Shown: piece by piece, positions 25,848 to 33,242 of the stretch
Position numbering within the stretch: the stretch's first letter is position 1
Layout: the number at the start of each line of letters is the position of its first letter
From: an uncultured Acidobacteriota bacterium
Lineage (GTDB): Bacteria; Acidobacteriota; Vicinamibacteria; Vicinamibacterales; CAVVIG01
Assembly (NCBI GenBank): GCA_902825985.1
Contig: CADEDC010000034.1
Coordinates: forward strand, 1 to 58,329
Direction of reading: 5' to 3'
Length of the DNA: 58,329 nt
The notes under the pieces: model-generated
Seen by the model: only the letters and a program-made list of their open reading frames with translations
Database searches by the model: none
What the model was told of the DNA's origin: nothing
Made by a program: the position numbers and the translations under genes

Positions 25848-26530
25848 TGCTCGCGTCGCTGTTCCGTCAGACCCACCTGCCGTTCGACGGCGACGACCCG
25901 CCTTCCGCGGCACCGTCGCCGCCGATCGGCGCGCCGTCCGACATACCGGCCGACGCGTCGGCCGCCGCAGTGGCACCGCCCTCACCAGCCGTCGTCGAGT
26001 ACGTGCGGCACGCACGCGCCCGCCGCTACCTGCTGCGCGTCCGCGTCGACGGGTCGGTCCGTGTGACGATTCCACGGCGCGGCTCGAAGCGTGAGGCGGT
26101 GCGGTTCGTCGAGTCGCACGCGGCCTGGATTGCCGAGCGGCTGCGCGACGCCGCTCGGGTGCGAACCGCCCGGCGACCGCCGTTGCCGGTCGAGGACGTC
26201 CGGGCGCTGAAACGATGCGCCGCCGAGACCCTGCCGGCGCGGCTGCATGCGCTCGCTGAACGTCTCGGACTGACCGTCAACAAGGTGAGCATTCGCGACC
26301 AGCGATGGCGATGGGGCTCCTGCTCGCGACAGGCACACATCTGCCTGAACTGGCGCCTGATCCAGATGCCGGACTGGGTGCGCGACTACGTGCTGATTCA
26401 CGAGCTCATGCACCTGCGGCGCATGGACCACTCGCCGGCGTTCTGGCGGCATGTCGCAGTGGCATGCCCGGATTATCAGAGGGCGCGTACCTGGCTGCGC
26501 GAGCATGGCCAGGGTCTGACCGAAGACTAG
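25847..26530 (+). CDS. YgjP-like (M48/SprT-type) zinc metallopeptidase
   Basis: The 227-residue product has a variable, Pro/Ala-rich N-terminus (1-45). The YgjP (DUF45) domain follows: VTIPRRGSKREAVRFVESHAAWI, KVSIRDQRWRWGSCS, and the zinc motif HELMH with a downstream HSPAFWRHV. Family members are putative cytosolic metal-dependent peptidases of unknown target. Its ATG overlaps the SDR stop (ATGA-type coupling). Its TAG stop shares CTAG (26527-26530) with the convergent CarH-like gene. Confidence 0.85.
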   Translation: MLASLFRQTHLPFDGDDPPSAAPSPPIGAPSDIPADASAAAVAPPSPAVVEYVRHARARRYLLRVRVDGSVRVTIPRRGSKREAVRFVESHAAWIAERLRDAARVRTARRPPLPVEDVRALKRCAAETLPARLHALAERLGLTVNKVSIRDQRWRWGSCSRQAHICLNWRLIQMPDWVRDYVLIHELMHLRRMDHSPAFWRHVAVACPDYQRARTWLREHGQGLTED

Positions 26531-27480
26531 GTGCGTCCGCCGATGCGGTCGAGATGCGCCTGGAACTCATCGTAGGTGGCGACACAGGTCACCCGCGCAC
26601 CGAGGTGACCGGCCACACGGCGGGCCGCCGGACCACCCACCCAGAGTTCGACCGCCGCCGGCAGTCTCTGCGCCGCCTCGGCGACGGCCGTGGCGATGTT
26701 GTCGGCCGGCGAGGCGCCGGTGACGCCGAGGACGACGACGTCGACACCGGAGGCCGCGACGCTGCCGGCCAGATCGTCGGTCGGCAGATCGGCGCCAAGG
26801 TAGAGGACGCCCAGGCCGTTCGCCGCCGCGAGCAGCGCCGCGCCCAGCGTCCCGAGCTCGTGGACCTCACCGGTCGGCGTCGCGAACAGCAGTCGCTTGC
26901 CGTGATCGCGCTGCGTGTGGGCGCGCAGCACGGTGCCGAGGACGCTGCGCACGCACGTCGACACGAAGTGTTCCTGCGCCACGGTGCCGCGCCCGGCATG
27001 CCAGTCGTCGCCGACCCGGGCGAGCAGCGGCACCAGCACCGCCGCCAGCAGCTCGGACGGACGCAGCAGCAGCGCCGCCCGTCCGAGCTCGGTTTCGAGC
27101 GTGACGGTGTCGAAGGTCTCGACCGCGATCATCAGCGACTCGAGGTCGATGAGGCTCGCAGGTGCGGCGGTAGCCGGCGGCCGGGCGGCGCTCTGGCGGC
27201 GCATCGACGTGTCGGCCAGATGCCGCAGTTCCTCATCCGGGAGCGCGGCGATGCGGCCGATCGAATGCCCGAGCCCGACGACCTCGCGCAGCAGCCGCAG
27301 ACGCTGGACGTCGGCATCGGTGTAGAGGCGACCCCGGTCGTCGCGGACCGGCGTCACGGCGTGGTGGCGCCGCTCCCAGGCTCGCAGCGTATCGATGCCC
27401 AGGCCGGTGAGCCGGGCGACGGCCCGAATCGGGTACAGGGCGGCGTTCGGCCCCGTCTGCGCCGTGAGTCGTGAGTTCAT
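26527..27480 (-). CDS. CarH/LitR-type B12-dependent photoreceptor transcriptional repressor (MerR family)
   Basis: The 317-residue protein has an N-terminal MerR winged helix (YPIRAVARLTGLGIDTLRAW, 16-35), a helical-bundle domain and a cobalamin-binding Rossmann domain. It keeps the CarH photochemistry set: Trp160-His161, nine residues later Glu170-His171 (W-x9-EH), and the cobalt ligand in E205-V-H207-E-L-G210. In Thermus CarH, darkness plus adenosylcobalamin makes a DNA-binding tetramer. Light breaks the Co-C bond, the tetramer falls apart, and a bis-His adduct forms through the His next to Trp; that His is His161 here. It is the last gene of the minus-strand lipid operon (4-nt overlap with DUF2177), so it would be autoregulated through the operator at 29786-29818. 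Confidence 0.9.
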   Translation of the reverse strand: MNSRLTAQTGPNAALYPIRAVARLTGLGIDTLRAWERRHHAVTPVRDDRGRLYTDADVQRLRLLREVVGLGHSIGRIAALPDEELRHLADTSMRRQSAARPPATAAPASLIDLESLMIAVETFDTVTLETELGRAALLLRPSELLAAVLVPLLARVGDDWHAGRGTVAQEHFVSTCVRSVLGTVLRAHTQRDHGKRLLFATPTGEVHELGTLGAALLAAANGLGVLYLGADLPTDDLAGSVAASGVDVVVLGVTGASPADNIATAVAEAAQRLPAAVELWVGGPAARRVAGHLGARVTCVATYDEFQAHLDRIGGRT

Positions 27481-27875
27481 CGGACTACCGTGAAAGTCAC
27501 CGCCGCCGTCGTGCCACAGATGAACGCGCCCCAGGCGATGTCGACCAGGGTCACGGCCAGCGGCCAGGATGTCAGCGTAGCGTAATTGGTGAGGTCGTAG
27601 ACACCATAGACGATGACGCCGAACAGGGCGCCCAACCCGACCGCCTCCCGCAGCGTCGCCGCGCGGAGAACCACGAACTCGGCAATGCCGACCGCCAGCA
27701 GGACGTAGACGAGCACCGCCGGCAGCCACAGGGGCGCGAGCGCGCCGTCGGCGGTCCGCGCGATCGGCGCCAGCTGGGTGCGGTAGAAGCCGGACATCAC
27801 GAGGCCGAGCCACACGAAGTCGAGCACCCCGAAGACCGCCGCCGCCGTGACGACGCGCGTGATCGCCTCAGTCAT
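27477..27875 (-). CDS. DUF2177 family membrane protein
   Basis: The 132-residue protein has four membrane segments and the DUF2177 signatures FGVLDFVWLGLVMSGFYR and YGVYDLTNYATL. The family commonly accompanies CFA-synthase-like, DUF1295 and DUF1365 genes in light- or singlet-oxygen-regulated operons, but its reaction is unknown. It overlaps both neighbours (8 nt with the CFA-like gene, 4 nt with CarH), so it belongs to the same translationally coupled operon. Confidence 0.88.
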   Translation of the reverse strand: MTEAITRVVTAAAVFGVLDFVWLGLVMSGFYRTQLAPIARTADGALAPLWLPAVLVYVLLAVGIAEFVVLRAATLREAVGLGALFGVIVYGVYDLTNYATLTSWPLAVTLVDIAWGAFICGTTAAVTFTVVR

Positions 27876-28941
27876 CGTTGCACCTCTTCCTCAATCGATA
27901 GTGGCTGACGTGCCACTCGGAACCCTTCCGGTATCCGAAGAGCTCGGCGCACGCCATGAAGAAGACGCGCCACCGGATGCGCCATCGCCGGGTGGCCCGC
28001 CGGTTCGCCGGTGCCCCGGACGGGCCGCAGCGCTCGCCAAGGATGTGGTCGATGACCGCCGGTTGAGCGTCCATCGCCCGGAGCCAGGCGTCCGCCGTTC
28101 GTGCGTAGTGCCGGCCGTTGACGGTCCATTGCTCTTCGACGACGAGATCGTCCGCGAAGAACGACAGCAGATCGGCGCTCGGCATGATGCCGCCGGTGAA
28201 GAAATGGCGGGCCATCCAGTCCGAGCCGTCGCGCGCCTCGTAGGGATAGGCAAAGCGGGCGTGCGAGAAGAGGTGCACGAACAGCCGCCCTTCGTCGGCC
28301 AGGCATTCGTTGATGTTCGCGAGCAGCCGCCCGTAGTTGCGCATGTGCTCGAACATCTCCACCGAGACGACCCGGTCGACCGGCCCGAACTGCGCGAGGC
28401 GGACGTCGTTCACGTCGGCCACGATCACGGCGACGTTGGTGCGGCCCGCCGCCGCCGCGCGGCTCATGACGAACTCCCGCTGCGATCGTGAGTTCGTGAT
28501 GGCGACGATGCGGGCGCTCGGAAAGTGCGCCGCCATGTAGAGCGTCAACGAGCCCCAGCCGCAGCCGAGTTCGAGAATCCGCAGGCCATCGCGCAGATCG
28601 GCCCGGGCCACGGTGACCGCCAGCATCGCCGCTTCCGCCTCGGCGAGGGTCGTGACCTCGGCGCTCCACAGGCCCGAGCTGTACTTCAGATGCGGCCCGA
28701 GTATCCGACGGAAGAAGTCGACCGGCACCTCGTAGTGCTGGGCGTTTGCGGCGTCCGGGTGAGAGGCGATCGGCGCCGAGCGCAGTGACTCGACGAAGGC
28801 CAGCTTGCGCGACCGCTGCGCGTCAGCGCCGCCGGCCGCCTGTTCGCGCAGCCGTTGGCGGAGCACCGACCGGATGCCCATCCGGATCGCCCAGTCGGGC
28901 ACCAGGCCGGTCTCGAGCACGGGCTCGTACCACGCACTCAT
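27868..28941 (-). CDS. Cyclopropane-fatty-acyl-phospholipid synthase-like methyltransferase (copy 2)
   Basis: The 357-residue SAM methyltransferase has a shortened N-terminus relative to E. coli Cfa. It contains QHYEVPVDFFRRILGPHLKYSSGLW, the SAM-binding LELGCGWGSLTLYMA, and the VVSVEMFEHM segment. Members methylate double bonds of membrane phospholipid acyl chains; this short type occurs with DUF1295 and DUF2177 and may make a different branched or furan fatty acid. ATG 28941 overlaps the DUF1295 stop by 4 nt. It is a distant paralogue of the copy at 31971-33242. Confidence 0.9.
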   Translation of the reverse strand: MSAWYEPVLETGLVPDWAIRMGIRSVLRQRLREQAAGGADAQRSRKLAFVESLRSAPIASHPDAANAQHYEVPVDFFRRILGPHLKYSSGLWSAEVTTLAEAEAAMLAVTVARADLRDGLRILELGCGWGSLTLYMAAHFPSARIVAITNSRSQREFVMSRAAAAGRTNVAVIVADVNDVRLAQFGPVDRVVSVEMFEHMRNYGRLLANINECLADEGRLFVHLFSHARFAYPYEARDGSDWMARHFFTGGIMPSADLLSFFADDLVVEEQWTVNGRHYARTADAWLRAMDAQPAVIDHILGERCGPSGAPANRRATRRWRIRWRVFFMACAELFGYRKGSEWHVSHYRLRKRCNDD

Positions 28942-29756
28942 CGCGGCGCGACCTCGACGGGGGCGGCGCGTGGCCACCATGGTACGAAGACGCTGGTCGT
29001 CGCCTGGTACCGGCGGTAGTCCTCGCCGCGGGAACGCACGGCCTGCGCTTCGGTGGCCGGGATGCCGGTCACCTTGAACAGCAGGTAGAGCATGGCGAGG
29101 GGACAGGCGACCGCGACGGTCCCGAGTGGCGACGCAGCCGAGAAGAGGGCGAAGGCAACCCACACCGTCCACTCGAAGAAGTAGTTGGGATGGCGCGAGT
29201 AGCGCCAGAGGCCGGCGCGGCACGTGAGCCCGCGGTGCCCCGGCTGCGCCTTGAACCGGGCGAGCTGCCAGTCCGCCAGCGCTTCGCCGGCAAGTGCCAT
29301 CGCCCACAGCAACGCGGCGGCCCACTCGAGCGGGACGATCGATGGCGAACGGTTCATTGACGGGAAGAGCGCCGGGATGGCGAAGCCGGCCGCGGCCGCC
29401 GCCTGCGCCTGGTAGAACCAGAAGAACCTCGCGTCGGCCGCGTCGCCCCACGACTGTCGCAGGGCTGCGTAGCGGCCGTCCTCGGGTCGGCCCAGCACGC
29501 GGTCGCGCAGGAGATAGGTGCCGAGGCGGACGGCCCAGACGCCGAACATCGCGGCCACGAGGGCGCGGCGCGGCCCGGCGCCGGCGCCGGCCCCGGCCCC
29601 GGCATGCGCCAGGGCCAGACCGCCGACGAGGTACGTCCACCCGACGTCCACGATGCCGTGGTTCCGGATTCTTCTCGCGACGACCCAGAGCCCGGCCATG
29701 ACGAGCGCAGCAACGGCCCAGCTGCCGGCGGTCATCACCATCGCGTGAGCCAACAT
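28938..29756 (-). CDS. DUF1295 (steroid 5-alpha-reductase-like) membrane protein
   Basis: The 272-residue protein has about seven membrane segments and the DUF1295/ICMT-like C-terminal signature RHPNYFFEWTVWVAFAL plus RGEDYRRYQATTSVFVPW. Relatives reduce double bonds of lipids with NADPH, and this copy lies in a lipid-modification operon. An Ala/Gly dipeptide repeat occurs near residue 55. It is the first gene of the minus-strand operon, and its start is 30 nt from the edge of the CarH-type operator. A second ATG at 29741 is possible. Confidence 0.88.
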   Translation of the reverse strand: MLAHAMVMTAGSWAVAALVMAGLWVVARRIRNHGIVDVGWTYLVGGLALAHAGAGAGAGAGPRRALVAAMFGVWAVRLGTYLLRDRVLGRPEDGRYAALRQSWGDAADARFFWFYQAQAAAAAGFAIPALFPSMNRSPSIVPLEWAAALLWAMALAGEALADWQLARFKAQPGHRGLTCRAGLWRYSRHPNYFFEWTVWVAFALFSAASPLGTVAVACPLAMLYLLFKVTGIPATEAQAVRSRGEDYRRYQATTSVFVPWWPRAAPVEVAPR

Positions 29757-29785
29757 CTCAGTGCGGATCCCTCATCGCGTCCTCT

Positions 29786-29818
29786 TGTCACGATTATGTC
29801 ATGGACATATGGTTGACA
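29786..29818. promoter_or_regulatory. Symmetric operator with 11-bp-spaced TGTCA repeats; divergent lipid-operon promoter
   Basis: The block reads TGTCA-N6-TGTC-ATG-GACA-N6-TGACA, symmetric about 29802. It includes a perfect TATGTC/GACATA palindrome (29795-29809). On each strand two TGTC motifs start 11 bp apart (29786 and 29797 on plus; 29818 and 29807 on minus). CarH subunits bind 11-bp tandem repeats, so this is a strong candidate CarH site. TTGACA at 29813-29818 is a perfect -35 for the plus operon; with an 18-bp spacer the -10 is TACGGT at 29837-29842. The ATG at 29852 follows the -10 by 9 nt. Confidence 0.75.
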
Positions 29819-29851
29819 GAACGTTTTTCTGCCTGCTACGGTTGAGCGGTC

Positions 29852-31108
29852 ATGAGTCACATCGCGGTCATCGGTTCCGGCATCTCGGGATTGGCGGCCG
29901 CCTACTTCCTCAGTCGCCGCCACACCGTATGGCTCTTCGAGAAGGACGGCCGGCTCGGCGGACACACCCATACCGTGGTCGTCGACACCGAGACGGGCCC
30001 GCTGGCGCTCGACACCGGCTTTCTCGTGCACAACGACCGGACCTATCCGGCCCTCGTGCGGCTGTTCACCGAGCTCGGGGTGGACACCCACGCGTCCGAC
30101 ATGTGCTTCGGCGTCTCCTGCCGGCGGACCGGGCTGGAATACAGCAGCCGGGGCGCGCGCGGCTTCTTCGCTCAGCCCGGCAACCTCCTGCGTCCCGGTC
30201 ACCTGCGATTGTTGCGCGAGATCCTGCGGTTCAATCGCGAAGCGCCGGCACTGCTGCGCGACCCGGACGCCGACCGCTGGACGCTCGGCGACTTCCTCGA
30301 GATGCGCGGCTTCGCCGAACCGTTCACCGGGCAGTATCTCTTCCCGATGGCTTCGGCGATCTGGTCGGCGTCGCTCGACAGCATCCGGCTGTTTCCGGCG
30401 TTGACGCTGATCCGGTTCCTCGACAACCACGGACTGCTCGCGATCGACGGCCAGCCGGCGTGGAAGACCGTGCGCGGCGGCAGTCACGTCTACATCCCGC
30501 GACTGACCGCGCCACTGCGGGAGCGGGTCACGCTGCAGGCCGGCCTCGTCGGCGTGCGCCGCGACGATCTCGGAGTCCATCTCACGTTCCTGGACCGGCC
30601 GGCGATGACGTTCGATCAGGTGGTGTTCGCCTGTCATGGCGATCAGGTGCTGCCGCTGCTGCAGGATCCGAGCGCGGCGGAGCGGGACATCCTCTCCCGG
30701 TTCTCGACGACCGCGAATGTCACCTGGCTGCACCGTGACGGTGGCGTGCTGCCGACCCGTCCGATGGCGCGGGCGTCGTGGAACTATCTGCTGTCGGGTG
30801 GTGACGCCGCCCCGACCGTCACCTACCATCTCAACCGGCTGCAGGATCTCCATCACACCGACGACTTCTGCGTCACGCTCAACCCGGACGGCGCCGGTGG
30901 CGCGATCGACGAACGACGCGTGCTGAAACGCCTGGCGTATCGCCATCCGCAGTACACACGGCAGTCGGTGGCAGCGCAGGAGCGCTGGGCCGAGGTCAGC
31001 GGCGTGCGCCGCACCCACTACTGCGGCGCCTACTGGTTCTACGGCTTCCATGAAGACGGCCTGCGATCGGCGCAGCGGGTGGCGCAGGCGCTCGGTGTCA
31101 CATGGTGA
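29852..31108 (+). CDS. FAD-dependent amine-oxidase-like oxidoreductase
   Basis: The 418-residue protein begins with the FAD-binding GSGISGLAAAYFLSRR and continues FEKDGRLGGHTHTVVVDT, the pattern of NAD(P)-binding flavin amine oxidases related to phytoene-desaturase folds. Such genes are standard partners of DUF1365 and CFA synthase and are proposed to desaturate or oxidise lipid acyl chains. It is the first gene downstream of the TTGACA/TACGGT promoter and overlaps DUF1365 by 7 nt. The exact substrate is unknown. Confidence 0.9.
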   Translation: MSHIAVIGSGISGLAAAYFLSRRHTVWLFEKDGRLGGHTHTVVVDTETGPLALDTGFLVHNDRTYPALVRLFTELGVDTHASDMCFGVSCRRTGLEYSSRGARGFFAQPGNLLRPGHLRLLREILRFNREAPALLRDPDADRWTLGDFLEMRGFAEPFTGQYLFPMASAIWSASLDSIRLFPALTLIRFLDNHGLLAIDGQPAWKTVRGGSHVYIPRLTAPLRERVTLQAGLVGVRRDDLGVHLTFLDRPAMTFDQVVFACHGDQVLPLLQDPSAAERDILSRFSTTANVTWLHRDGGVLPTRPMARASWNYLLSGGDAAPTVTYHLNRLQDLHHTDDFCVTLNPDGAGGAIDERRVLKRLAYRHPQYTRQSVAAQERWAEVSGVRRTHYCGAYWFYGFHEDGLRSAQRVAQALGVTW

Positions 31109-31956
31109 GCGGCGGCACGCCGGCCGCGGCGCTGTACGTCGGGACGTTGCGGCATCGCCGCTTCGCGCCGGTCGTCCACGAGTTCCGCCATCCGCTGTTC
31201 ATGGTGCTGCTCGACATCGATCGCATCGCCGAGGCGATGCAAGTGTCGCGGTTCACCGCGCACAACCGCTGGAACTGGGCCAGCTTCATGGACGGCGACC
31301 ACTTCGGCGACGTCACCCAGCCGCTGCGCGCGCGGCTGGCGGCGGACGCGCGACGCGCCGGCGTGGCGTGTCCGGACGGGCGCATCCTGCTGCTCACGCA
31401 TCTGCGGTATCTCGGCTACTGCTTCAATCCGATCTCGTTCTTCTACTGCTACGACCGCGCCGATCGCCTGGTCCTGGTGCTCGCCGAGGTCAACAACACG
31501 TTCGGCGGGTCGCACAACTACTGGCTCGTCCCGCAGTCCTCCGGGTCCGGCACCCCGGCGTTCCGCTCGACGTCGAAGAAGGCGCTGTACGTGTCGCCGT
31601 TCCTCGATGCCGACCTGGCCTACGACTTCGCGATCACCCGCCCGGGCCCGCAACTGACCGCGCACATCGACGTGCGTCGCGGCGGCGAGACGGCGCCGGG
31701 GCGGCCGGCGGCGAAGGCCTTCGACGCGACGTTGGCACTGACGCAGCGGCCATGGACCGCCGCGTCGGTGCGCGGCACGCTGCTGCGCCATCCGTGGATG
31801 ACGGCGTCGGTGGTAGCCGGCATCCACTGGCAGGCGCTGCGTCTGTGGTGGAAGGGCGCGGCGCTCGTCCCGCGACCCTCGCCGCGCGGCGAGTTCATCG
31901 GTCCCGACCCCGCGCGCGCCGGGGAACCGTCCGGGACGTCACTGGCGGCGCGCTGA
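31102..31956 (+). CDS. DUF1365 family protein
   Basis: The 284-residue protein has the DUF1365 signatures ALYVGTLRHRRFAPVVHEF, GRILLLTHLRYLGYCFNPISFFYCYD and EVNNTFGGSHNYWLV. The fold and reaction are not established; the family is found almost only next to flavin oxidases and CFA synthases in photo-oxidative stress operons. It overlaps the flavin gene by 7 nt and is followed by the CFA gene after 14 nt. Confidence 0.9.
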   Translation: MVSGGTPAAALYVGTLRHRRFAPVVHEFRHPLFMVLLDIDRIAEAMQVSRFTAHNRWNWASFMDGDHFGDVTQPLRARLAADARRAGVACPDGRILLLTHLRYLGYCFNPISFFYCYDRADRLVLVLAEVNNTFGGSHNYWLVPQSSGSGTPAFRSTSKKALYVSPFLDADLAYDFAITRPGPQLTAHIDVRRGGETAPGRPAAKAFDATLALTQRPWTAASVRGTLLRHPWMTASVVAGIHWQALRLWWKGAALVPRPSPRGEFIGPDPARAGEPSGTSLAAR

Positions 31957-31970
31957 CGGAGTCGTCCACC

Positions 31971-33242
31971 ATGTTGAACTGGTTGCCGGCTGGAGCGCCC
32001 GAGCGCTGGGCGCGCCACGCCTTCCTTAGAGGACTCGACACCCTGACCGGCGGTCACCTGACGGTGGTCGGTCGCGACGGCCCCAGGCGGTTCGGCCGCG
32101 ACGACGCCGGCCTGCACGCGACGCTGGTGGTCCACGACGATCGCTTCTTCCTGCGAGCGCTGGGCGAGGGCGACATCGGCATCGGCGAGTCGTACATGGC
32201 CGGCGAGTGGAGCACGCCGGATCTCGTCGCGCTGGCGCGCGTGATGCTGCGCAACCTGGTGCTGCTCGAGTCGCGTGGCGGCATCGCCCGTGCCGCGCAC
32301 CGCCTGCTTGCCGGCCTGGCGCGCCGGCTGCGCGACAACTCGATCGCCGGCAGCCACGACCACGTGCACCGCCACTACGACCTCGGGAACGACTTCTTCC
32401 GGCTCTTCCTCGACTCGCATCTGATGTACTCGTGCGCCTTCTACCAGACGGCGGACGATTCGCTCGAGAAGGCACAGGAGCAGAAGCTCGATCGCATCTG
32501 CCGCCGGCTGGGCCTCGGCCCCGGCGACCACGTGCTCGAAATCGGCACCGGCTGGGGCGGCTTCGCCATCTGGGCGGCCACCCGCTACGGCTGTCGCGTC
32601 ACCTCGACCACGATCAGCGCCGAGCAGTATCGCTGCGCCCGCGACCTCGTCGCCCGCCTCGGTGAGGTCGGCTCGCGCATCGAACTGCTGCAGCAGGACT
32701 ACCGCACGCTGTCCGGTCGCTACGACAAGATCGTCAGCATCGAGATGTTCGAGGCGGTCGGCCTCAATCACTACGACGACTACTTCGGCGCCGTCGATCG
32801 CCTGCTGACACCGGACGGCACGATGCTGCTGCAGACCATCACGCTCGACGAGCAATGGTTCCCGCGCTACGCCGGACAGCCGGACTGGATCGAGAAGCAC
32901 ATCTTTCCGGGCGGCCAGCTCGCGTCGGTTGGCGAGATCGTGAAGTCGCTGGCCCGTTGCACCCGGATGTCGATGTACCACGCCGAGAACATCGGTGCGC
33001 ACTACGCGAGGACGCTGCACGCCTGGCGCGAGCGGTTCCACCGCCGGCTCGCCGACGTGCGGGCCCTCGGCTTCGACGACCGCTTCGTCAGGATGTGGGA
33101 CCTGTACCTCGCGTATTGCGAGGCGGCGTTCATCGAGCGCCATGCCGGTGACTTCCAGCTGCTGCTCGGCAAGAACCGGCTCGCGGCACCGCTGTTCAAC
33201 GAGCCGTGGCCGCTCGCCGGCGACCGCGTGGCGGTGGCCTAG
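31971..33242 (+). CDS. Cyclopropane-fatty-acyl-phospholipid synthase (copy 1)
   Basis: The 423-residue enzyme is full-length for the family. An N-terminal sterol-carrier-like domain (residues 20-110) precedes the catalytic domain, with HYDLGNDFFRLFLDS, SAM motif LEIGTGWGGFAIWAA and SIEMFEAVG. It transfers a methylene group from SAM to cis double bonds of phospholipid acyl chains in the membrane. ATG 31971 was chosen because upstream in-frame sequence overlaps DUF1365. Its stop shares CTAG (33239-33242) with the convergent AsmA-like gene. Confidence 0.92.
   Translation: MLNWLPAGAPERWARHAFLRGLDTLTGGHLTVVGRDGPRRFGRDDAGLHATLVVHDDRFFLRALGEGDIGIGESYMAGEWSTPDLVALARVMLRNLVLLESRGGIARAAHRLLAGLARRLRDNSIAGSHDHVHRHYDLGNDFFRLFLDSHLMYSCAFYQTADDSLEKAQEQKLDRICRRLGLGPGDHVLEIGTGWGGFAIWAATRYGCRVTSTTISAEQYRCARDLVARLGEVGSRIELLQQDYRTLSGRYDKIVSIEMFEAVGLNHYDDYFGAVDRLLTPDGTMLLQTITLDEQWFPRYAGQPDWIEKHIFPGGQLASVGEIVKSLARCTRMSMYHAENIGAHYARTLHAWRERFHRRLADVRALGFDDRFVRMWDLYLAYCEAAFIERHAGDFQLLLGKNRLAAPLFNEPWPLAGDRVAVA

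Noticed and set aside
26305..27474. 389-residue plus-strand frame opposite the CarH gene
   Set aside because: Antisense shadow; CarH shows conserved residues in the other strand.
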